Shown here in pieces: positions 9,930 to 17,958 of a stretch of DNA of 64,000 nt. The stretch is taken from contig NZ_RBVZ01000002.1 in NCBI RefSeq assembly GCF_004000435.1, positions 62,001-126,000 of the forward strand, written 5' to 3'. The DNA comes from Alexandriicola marinus. Lineage in GTDB: Bacteria; Pseudomonadota; Alphaproteobacteria; Rhodobacterales; Rhodobacteraceae. A program made the translations under genes and the position numbers. The notes beneath the pieces were generated by a model. That model was not told the origin of the DNA. It saw only the letters and a program-made list of their open reading frames with translations, and made no database searches. Position 1 is the stretch's first letter; every line of letters starts with the position of its first letter.

Positions 9930-10511
9930 ATGAAACGACCGCCGATGTACCCGATTGTCCGACTGGCCCTCGAATACCTGCGAAACAGGCGGGCCGCGCC
10001 CCTGCCGCTCGACGGGGAGCACCTGTCGCGGCATCGCTGCTGGCCGCAGGATATCGACATCTTTCTAGAGATGAACAACGGACGGATCCTGACGATCCTC
10101 GACCTCGGCCGCACCGGGCTTGCGCAGCGGACAGGCCTGCTGGGAGTGTTGCGCCGCGAAGGCTGGGCCCTGACACTTGCGGGTATCTCGGTCAGGTTCC
10201 GCAAGCGCATCCGCCCCTTCGCGCGGTTCACGGTGTGCAGCCGATGTGTCGGCTGGGATGACCGGTTCATGTATCTCGATCAGTCGATCTGGATCGGCGA
10301 GACCTGCGCCATGCAGGCGCTTGTGCGCGCGGTGGTGACAGATGCGAACGGGATCGTGCCGACACCGCGTGTCCAGAACGCCCTCGGGCGGACGCAACCA
10401 TCGCCGGACCTGCCCGACTGGGTCGACAACTGGATCGCGGCCGATGCCACACGACCCTGGCCCCCGGCGTGCCTTTCAACGGACCAGAGCAGGAAAGCCG
10501 ACGCGGCCTGA
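9930..10511 (+). CDS. Thioesterase family protein (hot-dog fold, THEM6/4HBT_2-like)
   Basis: 193 residues from the chosen ATG. The segment MYPIVRLALEYLRNRR...DIFLEMNNGRILTILDLGR matches the hot-dog acyl-CoA thioesterase-like family that includes THEM6 and PF13279 proteins, with the HRCWPQDIDIFLEMNNGR segment as the hot-dog catalytic helix region. Substrate unknown. Possible ATG starts lie at 9888, 9930 and 9945; none has a strong ribosome-binding site, and similarity of pattern begins at MYPIVRL (9945). It is divergent from yggT, and 78 bp separate it from the following MFS gene. Confidence 0.75.
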   Translation: MKRPPMYPIVRLALEYLRNRRAAPLPLDGEHLSRHRCWPQDIDIFLEMNNGRILTILDLGRTGLAQRTGLLGVLRREGWALTLAGISVRFRKRIRPFARFTVCSRCVGWDDRFMYLDQSIWIGETCAMQALVRAVVTDANGIVPTPRVQNALGRTQPSPDLPDWVDNWIAADATRPWPPACLSTDQSRKADAA

Positions 10512-10589
10512 CTTTGACGCCGAACCATTGTCACCTTGCCACGACCTCAGAATCGGGTCTCTATCTCGACCCGGAACAAGGGACAGGTA

Positions 10590-11960
10590 ATGACCGTATC
10601 GGCAAAGAAGCGGATCTGGGGATGGATGGCGTTCGACTGGGCCACGCAGCCCTTCTATACGCTGGGGCTGACATTCATCTTCGGGCCGTATTTCGCCTCG
10701 GTCGCGACCGAGCTTTTCGCCACGCAGGGCATGACGGCCGAGGCCGCAGATGCACAGGCGCAATCGATCTGGTCGCTGGGCCAGACGATGGCGGGCCTGT
10801 TCATCGCCTTTGTCGGCCCGGTTCTCGGCGCCTATGCCGACAGCACCGGGCGGCGGATGCCGTGGATCGTGGCGTTCTCGGCCGTCTATATCGTGGCGAC
10901 AGCGTCGCTGTGGCTGATGGTGCCTGACGGATCGGCGCTCTGGTTCGGCCTGATCGCGTTTTCCATCGCCTTCGTCGCCGCGGAATTCGCCCTGATCTTC
11001 ACGAATGCCCAATTACCCGGGCTGGGCACCGAAGAGGATGTGGGCCGGATCAGCGGCGCGGGCGCCGCGCTGGGATATTGGGGCGGCGTCTCTGGTCTGG
11101 CCATCATGCTTCTGTTCTTCTTCGAGGCGAATGCCGACAGCGGCACGACCCTTCTGGGCGCGGCCCCGGCCCTTGGCCTCGATCCGGAACTGCGTGAGGG
11201 CACCCGGATTGTCGGCCCCATCATCGCGATCTGGTACATCATCTTCATGATCCCCTATTTCATGTGGGTCCGCGAAGTGCGCCCGGTGGTCAAGACCGGC
11301 GGCTTCCGTCTGGCGATGGTCGATTTCTGGAATTCGCTCAAATCCATCGCCGGTCGGGACAGCCTGAAAGGCTTCCTGCTGTCATCGATGTTCTACCGCG
11401 ATGCGCTGAATGCGCTGTACGGCTTTGGCGGGGTCTATGCGGTTCTGGTGCTTGACTGGTCGCTGACGATGATCGCTGTCTTCGGTATCGTGGGCGCGAT
11501 CACCGCGGCGATCTTTACCTATGTGGCGGGCCGGTTCGATGCGAAATTCGGTCCCCGTCCGGTGATCATCTTCTGTATCTTGATCCTGATCCTTGTCTGC
11601 ACAACCATCGTCGCAATGTCACGAGAGCAGTTCTACGGCGTGCCGCTTGCGGAAGGATCGAACCTGCCCGACATCGTCTTCTACATCTGCGGTGCGATCA
11701 TCGGCGGCGCGGGCGGCGGCCTCTATACCGCGTCGCGGTCCATGATGGTGCGCCACACCCATCCCGACAGACCGACCGAGGCGTTCGGCCTTTTTGCCCT
11801 GTCGGGCAAGGCCACAGCCTTCATAGCCCCGGCCATGATCGGGACAATGACCTATATCACCCAAAGTCCGAGACTGGGCATATCACCGGTGATCGTGCTA
11901 TTCGTAATGGGCCTGATCCTCTTAATGTTTGTTAACAAGGACGGAGACCGCACCGTATGA
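10590..11960 (+). CDS. MFS transporter, UMF1/Atg22-like
   Basis: 456 residues with about 12 hydrophobic helices. The N-terminus IWGWMAFDWATQPFYTLGLTF is the hallmark of the UMF1/Atg22-like branch of the major facilitator superfamily, and the cytoplasmic loop YADSTGRRMPW resembles the MFS loop 2-3 motif. Substrate is unknown; relatives of the fungal Atg22 group export amino acids from vacuoles, but bacterial members are not well characterised. The start at 10590 is preceded by an AAGGGACAGG site. The last codons overlap the mepA start by 4 bp (ATGA), suggesting translational coupling. Confidence 0.88.
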   Translation: MTVSAKKRIWGWMAFDWATQPFYTLGLTFIFGPYFASVATELFATQGMTAEAADAQAQSIWSLGQTMAGLFIAFVGPVLGAYADSTGRRMPWIVAFSAVYIVATASLWLMVPDGSALWFGLIAFSIAFVAAEFALIFTNAQLPGLGTEEDVGRISGAGAALGYWGGVSGLAIMLLFFFEANADSGTTLLGAAPALGLDPELREGTRIVGPIIAIWYIIFMIPYFMWVREVRPVVKTGGFRLAMVDFWNSLKSIAGRDSLKGFLLSSMFYRDALNALYGFGGVYAVLVLDWSLTMIAVFGIVGAITAAIFTYVAGRFDAKFGPRPVIIFCILILILVCTTIVAMSREQFYGVPLAEGSNLPDIVFYICGAIIGGAGGGLYTASRSMMVRHTHPDRPTEAFGLFALSGKATAFIAPAMIGTMTYITQSPRLGISPVIVLFVMGLILLMFVNKDGDRTV

Positions 11961-12880
11961 TCCGCCCCCTCGCCCGCCTCGTCGCACCGATCTGTGCGGC
12001 CCTCCTGCTCGCCGCGTGCCAGACCGATAGCGGAGCTTCCGTCACCCAGGCCTCCGTTTCGTCGCAGAATGCCGGCGACAACCGCGTGGCCAAACAGCTG
12101 TTCGGTTACATCCCCACCGCTTCGAGCCAGTCGCCCGCAGCGATCGGCGGCTATGCCCGCGGCTGTCAGGCCGGTGCAGAGCAGCTGGCCGAAACCGGAC
12201 CCACATGGCAGGCCATGCGCCTGAGCCGCAACCGCAACTGGGCGCAGCCCCAGACGATCGACTATGTGCAGGACCTGTCACGGTTCGCCGCGACGCTGCC
12301 GGGTTGGGCAGGTCTCTACGTGGGCGACATGAGCCAGCCGCGTGGCGGCCCGATGCTGACCGGCCATGCCAGCCATCAATCCGGTCTCGACATCGATATC
12401 TGGATGCTCCCGCCCCAGCGGCTTGATCTGACGGCGCAGGAACGCGAGGATCTCTCCTCGATCTCGACCCGCCGCGCTGCAGGGGCCTACACCAACGACA
12501 ACTGGACAGAACAGCACCGCGAATTGTTGCGCGCCGCCGCCTCCGACCCGAGGGTCGCGCGCATCTTCATCTTTCCCGGTGCCAAGGTCGATATGTGTGA
12601 ATGGGCCACCGGCGATCGCAGTTGGCTGCGCAAGATCCGGCCTTGGTGGGGCCATCACTACCATTTCCACGTGCGCCTGAATTGCGCGCCCGGTGACCGC
12701 CAGTGCGAGGCGCAGACGCCTCCTCCGCCCGGCGATGGCTGCGACGATGCCCGCACCTGGGTGAACAACATCCTCAACCCGCCGCCGCCGGATCCGAACG
12801 CACCGGCACCGACCCCGCGCGGCGAATTGACGATGGCCGACCTGCCAGGCGCCTGCACCGCCGTTCTCAACAGCGACTGA
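11957..12880 (+). CDS. mepA: Penicillin-insensitive murein endopeptidase (lipoprotein)
   Basis: 307 residues of the LAS-type metallopeptidase family M74. A signal peptide ends in the lipobox LLAAC (Cys21), so it should be lipid-anchored, unlike E. coli MepA. The zinc motif HxxxxxxD is present as His140 and Asp147 (in HASHQSGLDIDIW), and the C-terminal HxH as His236/His238 (in HYHFHVRL). It cleaves D-Ala-meso-DAP crosslinks in peptidoglycan at the periplasmic side. A Pro-rich C-terminal tail (PPPPDPNAPAPTP) follows the catalytic domain. It starts inside the MFS stop codon and is followed 2 bp later by the esterase-like gene, forming an operon. Confidence 0.94.
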   Translation: MIRPLARLVAPICAALLLAACQTDSGASVTQASVSSQNAGDNRVAKQLFGYIPTASSQSPAAIGGYARGCQAGAEQLAETGPTWQAMRLSRNRNWAQPQTIDYVQDLSRFAATLPGWAGLYVGDMSQPRGGPMLTGHASHQSGLDIDIWMLPPQRLDLTAQEREDLSSISTRRAAGAYTNDNWTEQHRELLRAAASDPRVARIFIFPGAKVDMCEWATGDRSWLRKIRPWWGHHYHFHVRLNCAPGDRQCEAQTPPPPGDGCDDARTWVNNILNPPPPDPNAPAPTPRGELTMADLPGACTAVLNSD

Positions 12881-12882
12881 CC

Positions 12883-13749
12883 ATGCGATCTGCCCCGCTG
12901 CTGGCGGCCCTCCTGATCGGGACGGCCCTGCCTGCCTGCGGGCAGGAGAACGCGCTGACCTATCTTCAGACCCATGTCTGGGATGGCGGAACCGATGAAA
13001 CCTTTGGCGGCTTTTCCGGCATCGAGGTGCTGCCCGACGGGCTGGGCTTTATCGCGCTGAGCGACCGGGGCCGGATCACCGAGGGCCGTTTCATCCGCGA
13101 CGCGGATGGCCGGATCACCGGGATCGAGGCCGCGCCCCTGAGACCCCTCGACAATGGATCGGGCGGGTTGCTGACCCCGCGCCGCTCCGACAGCGAGGGG
13201 CTGGCCCTCGCCCCCGACGGCGAACTGTTCATCAGCTTCGAGGGCGCCACGCGGGTGCGCACCGAAACCGGCCCCGAGGGCGTACCATATGCCCTGCCCC
13301 GTCCCGCGGCCTTCAGGGCCCTGAACAACAATGCCTCGCTCGAGGCGCTGGCGGTCGGGCCGGACGGCCGGATCTACACGATCCCTGAACGCTCCGGCAG
13401 GCTTGACCGGCCCTTTCCCGTCTATTGCTATGACGGCGCCGACTGGTCCGTCGCGTTCGATCTGCCGCGCACCGGGCCGTTCCTGCCGGTGGGCGCGGAT
13501 ATCGGCCCCGATGACCTGCTCTATATCCTCGAGCGGGATTTCACCGGCCTCGGCTTCCGGACGCGCATCCGCCGCGTGGCGCTGGATGGCAGCGGCCTCG
13601 AGACGCTCCTCGAGACCGGGGGCCACGACAACCTCGAGGGCATCTCGGTCTGGCAGGCCGACGACGGGCTGCGCCTGACCATGATTTCGGACGACAATTT
13701 CAACTGGCTCCAGCGCACCGAGATCGTCGAATACCGCTTGCGGGATTGA
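12883..13749 (+). CDS. Esterase-like activity of phytase family protein
   Basis: 288 residues with an N-terminal signal sequence ending near ALPAC, possibly a lipobox. The body has repeated beta-propeller-type motifs (FSGIEVLPDG, SDSEGLALAPDGELF, NASLEALAVGPDGRIY, NLEGISVW) typical of the PF13449 phytase-like esterase family. Proteins of this family are exported; substrate is uncertain and the phytase name is historical. The ATG is 2 bp after the mepA stop, so it is translated from the same transcript. The frame is open upstream, but that stretch is mepA read in another frame. Confidence 0.87.
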   Translation: MRSAPLLAALLIGTALPACGQENALTYLQTHVWDGGTDETFGGFSGIEVLPDGLGFIALSDRGRITEGRFIRDADGRITGIEAAPLRPLDNGSGGLLTPRRSDSEGLALAPDGELFISFEGATRVRTETGPEGVPYALPRPAAFRALNNNASLEALAVGPDGRIYTIPERSGRLDRPFPVYCYDGADWSVAFDLPRTGPFLPVGADIGPDDLLYILERDFTGLGFRTRIRRVALDGSGLETLLETGGHDNLEGISVWQADDGLRLTMISDDNFNWLQRTEIVEYRLRD

Positions 13750-13838
13750 CGGGGCGCGGCCCGGCGCGTATCTGCGCCGCGTTCCCCTGACCCAAGGGGG
13801 GCCAAGTGCCGCAACCTTGCCAAAACGGACCATATCCC

Positions 13839-14483
13839 ATGAAACTCCTCCCCGGCATTCTTGCCATGGCCGCCATCGTCGTGGCCTCCAACATCCTTGT
13901 TCAGTTCCTGATCCTCGACGGGCTGCTGACCTGGGGCGCCTTCACCTATCCGCTCGCCTTCCTCGTCACCGATGTGATGAACCGCGTCTATGGCGCCGGC
14001 CCGGCCCGGCGCGTCGTCTTCGCGGGCTTTGTCACGGGCATCGTCTGTTCGCTGATCGGGACGCAGATCATGCTGCAGGGGGACGGCTACGAATACGCCG
14101 CCGTCGCGCTGCGGGTGGCCGTGGGCTCGGCGACCGCCTTCCTTGTCGCGCAGCTTCTGGACGTGGCGATCTTTTCGCGGCTGCGCGACGGGGCGTGGTG
14201 GCGTGCGCCGCTGGCCTCGACGCTGATCGGCTCGACCGTCGACACCGCGCTCTTCTTCACCATCGCCTTCTCGGCCGCCCTGTCCTTCGGCGCGGGTCCG
14301 GATGCGGAGATCTCGTGGGCGCAGGGCGCGGCCCCGTTCCTGACCGTCGGGCCCGAGGCGCCGCTCTGGGTGACGCTGGCCGTGGCGGACTGGGGGGTGA
14401 AGCTTGCCATCGCGCTTGTCGCTTTGATCCCGTTCCGCCTTCTTGTGCAGCGGCTTGCACAACGGGCAGTCACGACCGGGTGA
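13839..14483 (+). CDS. yhhQ: Queuosine precursor transporter
   Basis: 214 residues with about six transmembrane helices. The YhhQ/QueT-type features AAIVVASNILVQF and FTYPLAFLVTDVMNRVYG, and the TLIGSTVDTALFF segment, identify the vitamin-uptake-like COG1738 family. It imports queuosine precursors (queuine, preQ0 or preQ1) for tRNA modification. The start at MKLLPG is chosen because the conserved N-terminus begins there; an upstream in-frame ATG-like extension of 11 codons is not conserved-looking. I found no preQ1-riboswitch signature in the 89-bp gap upstream. Confidence 0.92.
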   Translation: MKLLPGILAMAAIVVASNILVQFLILDGLLTWGAFTYPLAFLVTDVMNRVYGAGPARRVVFAGFVTGIVCSLIGTQIMLQGDGYEYAAVALRVAVGSATAFLVAQLLDVAIFSRLRDGAWWRAPLASTLIGSTVDTALFFTIAFSAALSFGAGPDAEISWAQGAAPFLTVGPEAPLWVTLAVADWGVKLAIALVALIPFRLLVQRLAQRAVTTG

Positions 14484-14496
14484 AAATTCCCATCCA

Positions 14497-14523
14497 TGGT
14501 GTATTTTAATTTGACATACACCA
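14497..14523 (+). promoter_or_regulatory. Palindromic operator candidate over a TTGACA box
   Basis: A perfect 8-bp inverted repeat, TGGTGTAT and ATACACCA separated by 11 AT-rich bases, includes a consensus TTGACA hexamer at 14511-14516. It sits just before the predicted structured RNA, so a regulator bound here would block its promoter. No clear -10 hexamer follows at 16-18 bp, which is common in this group. The half-site resembles GntR-type operators, but no regulator gene is adjacent. Confidence 0.5.
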
Positions 14524-14574
14524 AATCTGTGCAAACCTCCTCTCAGGCGAAACATTCAGAAAGGAGGTGATCCA

Positions 14575-14631
14575 GTGTCGAGAAAGAGATTGGAGAAAGG
14601 TGTCGGGACAGCTTGGAGGATGCATCTCTAG
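14575..14631 (+). CDS. Possible 18-residue leader peptide
   Basis: A GTG start stands 7 nt after GGAGG of an exceptionally strong ribosome-binding site and reads VSRKRLEKGVGTAWRMHL before TAG. The spacing is ideal for initiation, but the peptide is short, basic and matches nothing I recognise. The same bases are part of the proposed RNA structure. A competing reading frame through the same region stays open for about 46 codons (from GTG at 14567 to TAA) but lacks a separate ribosome-binding site. Confidence 0.3.
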   Translation: MSRKRLEKGVGTAWRMHL

Positions 14632-14733
14632 GGCAGCCCCTGGAGCTGATAAATCCAGGTGGGTCAATGGGTTAGACCGCGCTTACAGGCAGGCCGACCT
14701 GATCTAACCGACCTCACCTCCGGAACTTTCGAA

Positions 14734-14764
14734 GGGCCGCTCCATCGCCGGGGCGGCCCTTTTT
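14734..14764 (+). terminator. Strong intrinsic terminator
   Basis: GGGCCGCTCC (14734-14743) pairs with GGGGCGGCCC (14750-14759) in a 10-bp stem, one G-U pair included, with a six-base loop, and five T residues follow directly. It ends the candidate RNA and insulates arfB from upstream transcription. Confidence 0.9.
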
Positions 14765-14786
14765 CGTGGCCGCGCCCGCGCGCCGC

Positions 14787-14832
14787 GCCCTTGCAAGATA
14801 CCCCGCCCCGCCCTTGCAAGATACCCCGCCCC
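14787..14832 (+). repeat. Two tandem copies of a 23-bp C-rich repeat
   Basis: The unit GCCCTTGCAAGATACCCCGC plus three bases occurs at 14787-14809 and again, without change, at 14810-14832. It lies directly upstream of the arfB start and contains no purine-rich ribosome-binding site. Function unknown; it may be a slippage product. Confidence 0.85.
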
Positions 14833-14849
14833 GCCCCATCCTGTGGCCC

Positions 14850-15263
14850 ATGGGATTGCGCATCACCGATCAGATCGAAATCGCCGACTGGGAACTGACG
14901 GAGAGCTTCACCCGCGCCTCCGGCCCCGGCGGGCAGAACGTCAACAAGGTGTCGACGGCGGTGGAACTGCGCTTCGAGGCGGAACGCTCACCGCACCTGC
15001 CCGGGCCGGTCAAGACGCGGCTCAGGCGGCTGGCGGGCCGGCGCTGGACGAATGACGGCGCAGTGGTGATCTTCGTTCAGGACACCCGAAGCCAGGCCCG
15101 CAACCGCGAGATCGCGCGGGAGAGGCTGGCGGAGCTGATCACGAAGTCCACCGAGACCCCCAAGACACGCCGCCCCACCCGCCCCACGCGCGGCTCCGTG
15201 GAACGCCGGATCAAGGCGAAGAAGGTCCGGGGGGAGGTGAAGGCGTTGCGGCGGCCAATATAG
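14850..15263 (+). CDS. arfB: Alternative ribosome-rescue factor ArfB (YaeJ-type peptidyl-tRNA hydrolase)
   Basis: 137 residues, close to E. coli ArfB (140). The catalytic GGQ motif is at residues 27-29 within SGPGGQNVNKVST, and the basic C-terminal tail (TRRPTRPTRG...RRIKAKKVRGEVKALRRPI) is the part that enters the empty mRNA channel of stalled ribosomes. It hydrolyses peptidyl-tRNA on non-stop ribosomes. The start at 14850 matches the family N-terminus; there is no evident Shine-Dalgarno sequence before it. It is separated from the upstream RNA by the terminator and a tandem repeat. Confidence 0.95.
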   Translation: MGLRITDQIEIADWELTESFTRASGPGGQNVNKVSTAVELRFEAERSPHLPGPVKTRLRRLAGRRWTNDGAVVIFVQDTRSQARNREIARERLAELITKSTETPKTRRPTRPTRGSVERRIKAKKVRGEVKALRRPI

Positions 15264-15372
15264 TACTTACGAGGCTTTGTATTCAGAGGCCCTTCCTAAT
15301 GTTTGCGCGGAAATTCAGCAGCGTATACTCTTTAATTTCCGATTCATCCTAGTTCGAATTGTGAGTGTTTAG

Positions 15373-16476
15373 ATGTATGTTACACGCCCTGAGCGAAAGC
15401 TAGATATTGAATCTGACTTCTTTGACTTCATGAAGCAGATTAGCGCGATCAGCCTAGATGAAGATGGAGACAAAGATAAGCGACCAGACTTTGCCTGGAG
15501 AGATCAGCTCCTGATCGAAGTCAAGACACTTCGGGTCAATCCCAATCAAAAGATTGAAAAAATCTTAGAACCCGAGAAAGAACTTGAAGATTGGCCAATC
15601 GCTTTCGGAATTCTTGGAAATCAGCATTTTCAAAATACAGACATTCTTGCAAGAAATCGCGCTGAGATGCGCCTAAGGATACAATCAGCAATAAGAAATC
15701 ATATTGGGAAAGCTAACAAACAATTCCTTACATATCAATCAAACTTCTCCGAGAAAAAAGAGACATTGCTAGTCCTTCTAAATGAAGACATAAAGCATTA
15801 CCAACCGGTAATGGTCCTAGATGCAGTGCGGCGGGAAATCGCAAGCGCAAAGAATGATCCACAAAGGACCCCCTATGAATCTACAGAGAGCATCATTTAC
15901 CTAACAGAGGCCCACTACGATGTCATTGATCGTCCACCTTTTGCAGCTTATCCAATCACGCAATACTTCAATGAAAATGTCGACAACAACACTCATTCGA
16001 GCCTGAAGATCGCCAAGCTCTGGTCCTTAAGAGGATCATCGCCACCGCTTAGCGTTTTTCGAGGAGACGGATCGAAGACACCTGGAACCATAAATATTAT
16101 TCCGGAACGCATGAAACAAAGTGACTATTGGCGACACGAATACCGCAAGTCACCTTATCTACGTAGCTACTCTCACAACAAGCTCTTGGACGAATTTACC
16201 CGAGTAACGATCCTTAATGTCTTAGCTGGAGTAAAGCGGAGTCCAAGTCATGGAAAACGACAATTGAGCGACAACTTGATACCAACCACACACTTATTCG
16301 AAGAGATATCTCTGCGCGGTATCGACCTTCGACACTTCGTCCCCAAATCGAAGCATATACGACGAACAATTGATCGCCTAAGACTATCGGACGAGGAGAG
16401 AGAATGGCTTAAATCAACTTTCAAGTTCCAATTCGGCGAACGCACTAGCGATTATTACGGGGATAGAACCTCCTAA
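15373..16476 (+). CDS. AT-rich accessory protein with putative PD-(D/E)XK nuclease motif
   Basis: 367 residues, not recognised as a named family. Near the N-terminus the pattern RPDF (Pro38-Asp39), then LLIEVKTL (Glu49-x-Lys51), fits the PD-(D/E)XK nuclease-like core, with a preceding acidic helix ([14 protein letters not shown]). The rest is rich in Lys, Asn, Ile and Tyr with no signal peptide or membrane segment. Codon use and base composition (visibly AT-rich) differ sharply from both neighbours, indicating horizontal transfer. A TATACT -10-like hexamer lies at 15324-15329. The stop codon overlaps the stop of the convergent pncB. A DNA-targeting or defence role is inference only. Confidence 0.8.
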   Translation: MYVTRPERKLDIESDFFDFMKQISAISLDEDGDKDKRPDFAWRDQLLIEVKTLRVNPNQKIEKILEPEKELEDWPIAFGILGNQHFQNTDILARNRAEMRLRIQSAIRNHIGKANKQFLTYQSNFSEKKETLLVLLNEDIKHYQPVMVLDAVRREIASAKNDPQRTPYESTESIIYLTEAHYDVIDRPPFAAYPITQYFNENVDNNTHSSLKIAKLWSLRGSSPPLSVFRGDGSKTPGTINIIPERMKQSDYWRHEYRKSPYLRSYSHNKLLDEFTRVTILNVLAGVKRSPSHGKRQLSDNLIPTTHLFEEISLRGIDLRHFVPKSKHIRRTIDRLRLSDEEREWLKSTFKFQFGERTSDYYGDRTS

Positions 16477-17765
16477 ACCACCACCTCCAGAGCCTCCTGC
16501 TCTCCTACCCCGAATACTCGCTTATAACGTGTGATCTCGTCAACCGGCCCCATGGCCTTGTTGGGGTTGTCGGACAGTTTCACGGTGGGGCGTCCGTTGG
16601 CGCTGACGGCTTTGCAGACGAGGGAGAAGGGCGCGAGCGCGTCGCCCGCCGCCAGACCCCGGAAATCGTTCGTCAGCATCGTGCCCCAGCCGAAGCTCAC
16701 CCGCACGCGGCCCGCGAAGCGGGAATGCAGTTCGATGATCTTTTCCTCGTCCAGCCCGTCGGAAAAGATGATGAGTTTCGTCGCGGGCTCCTCCCCCCGC
16801 GCCTTCCACCAGCGGATCGCGGCCTCGGCGCCCTCGGCCGGATCGCCCGAATCGATGCGGATGCCCGTCCAGCCCGCGAGCCAGTCGGGCGCGTTCTTGA
16901 GGAAGCCTTCGGTGCCATAGGTGTCGGGCAGGATGATGCGCAGGTTGCCGTCATGTTCCTCGTGCCAGTCGGCCAGCACGTCATAGGGCGCGCGCGCCAG
17001 CTCTGCATCGTCGCCGGCCAGCGCGGAATAGACCATGGGCAGTTCGTGGGCATTGGTGCCGATCGCCTCGAGATCGCGGTTCTTGGCGATCAGGCAGTTG
17101 GACGTGCCGACAAAGGCCTGCCCCAGCCCTTCGGTCAGGGCCTGCACGCACCAATCCTGCCACAGGAAGGAATGCCGCCTGCGCGTGCCGAAATCGGCGA
17201 GTTTCAGATCGGGCAGCGTGCGCAGGCGTTCGACCTTTTCCCACAGCTTCGTCATGGCGCGGGCATAGAGCACCTGCAGTTCGAACCGGCCCATGTCCTT
17301 GAGCACCGCGCGGCCGCGCAGCTCCATCAGGACGGCCAGCGCCGGGATCTCCCACAGCATGACCTCGGGCCAGGCGCCCTCGAAGGTCAGCTCGTATTGC
17401 CCGTCGCGTTTCTCGAGGTGGTAGGGCGGCAGGCGCAGGTCTTCGAACCAGTCCATGAACTCGGGCGAGAACATGGAGCGTTTGCCATAGAAGGTGTTGC
17501 CGCGCATCCATGTCGACTCGCCCCGGCTGAGCGAGAGGGAACGGATGTGATCGAGCTGTTCGCGCAATTCGCCTTCGTCGATCAGCTCCGCCAGCCGGAT
17601 GTCCTTCGTGCGGTTGATCAGCGAAAAGGTGACCTGCGTGTCGGGCTTGTTGCGCAGAATCGACTGACACATCAGCAGTTTATAGAAATCCGTGTCGATG
17701 AGCGACCGGACGATGGGGTCGATCTTCCACTTGTGGTTCCAGACGCGGGTGGCGATGTCGACCAT
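16473..17765 (-). CDS. pncB: Nicotinate phosphoribosyltransferase
   Basis: 430 residues. The N-terminal [12 protein letters not shown] (Asp-Phe-Tyr-Lys), the central [12 protein letters not shown] and [10 protein letters not shown], the ELPMVYSAL segment and the phosphoribose-binding region [15 protein letters not shown] identify nicotinate phosphoribosyltransferase. It converts nicotinate and PRPP to nicotinate mononucleotide in the Preiss-Handler NAD salvage route, in the cytosol. The stop codon overlaps that of the convergent AT-rich gene, and the start is divergent from the ABC operon. Confidence 0.96.
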   Translation of the reverse strand: MVDIATRVWNHKWKIDPIVRSLIDTDFYKLLMCQSILRNKPDTQVTFSLINRTKDIRLAELIDEGELREQLDHIRSLSLSRGESTWMRGNTFYGKRSMFSPEFMDWFEDLRLPPYHLEKRDGQYELTFEGAWPEVMLWEIPALAVLMELRGRAVLKDMGRFELQVLYARAMTKLWEKVERLRTLPDLKLADFGTRRRHSFLWQDWCVQALTEGLGQAFVGTSNCLIAKNRDLEAIGTNAHELPMVYSALAGDDAELARAPYDVLADWHEEHDGNLRIILPDTYGTEGFLKNAPDWLAGWTGIRIDSGDPAEGAEAAIRWWKARGEEPATKLIIFSDGLDEEKIIELHSRFAGRVRVSFGWGTMLTNDFRGLAAGDALAPFSLVCKAVSANGRPTVKLSDNPNKAMGPVDEITRYKRVFGVGEQEALEVVV

Positions 17766-17861
17766 GCTCGTTCTCCGAAAATGCCGGTCCGTTAGACCAA
17801 CCCCGCCCGCCCCTGTCCAGAGGCGCCCGGAAAAGTGGCGCTTTGCACGAAGATGGTGCAG

Positions 17862-17884
17862 ATCATCGCAATTGATCGGATGAT
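17862..17884. promoter_or_regulatory. Inverted repeat upstream of the hydantoin-type ABC operon
   Basis: ATCATC and GATGAT flank 11 bases in the divergent pncB/ABC-permease gap, about 75 bp before the permease start. It could be an operator, or with the following T run a weak attenuator. No regulator gene is nearby to support either reading. Confidence 0.25.
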
Positions 17885-17958
17885 TTTTTAAGGGTGGCTA
17901 AAATTTCGCTGGATTTGCGGCGAAACCTTTGGTCAAGGTAGCAGTGGGGGTTGTCGCA

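Larger units (their letters stand above)
14546..14764 (+). ncRNA. Candidate structured RNA with extended 16S-complementary sequence
   Basis: Approximate limits: the 5' end is guessed from the TTGACA box, the 3' end is the terminator. AGAAAGGAGGTGATCCA (14558-14574) is perfectly complementary to the conserved 3' end of 16S rRNA over 17 nt. GGAGGTGA (14563-14570) can instead pair with TCACCTCC (14714-14721) in the same RNA. Other helices: CCTGGA/TCCAGG (14639-14644 with 14654-14659), GGTTAGA/TCTAACC (14670-14676 with 14703-14709), and an alternative GGTC/GACC hairpin (14662-14665 with 14675-14678). An 18-codon open frame starts right after the ribosome-binding site, so it could also be a leader mRNA. 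I know no named family that fits. Confidence 0.6.

Noticed and set aside
13750-13838. preQ1 riboswitch before the queuosine-precursor transporter
   Set aside because: No aptamer-like pseudoknot or conserved A-rich tail was seen in the 89 bp.
14558-14574. A partial 16S rRNA gene
   Set aside because: It is the complement, not the sense, of the 16S tail, only 17 nt long, with no flanking rRNA sequence.
17904-17925. TTTCGC/GCGAAA hairpin before the first ABC permease
   Set aside because: Six pairs with a ten-base loop is too weak to call.
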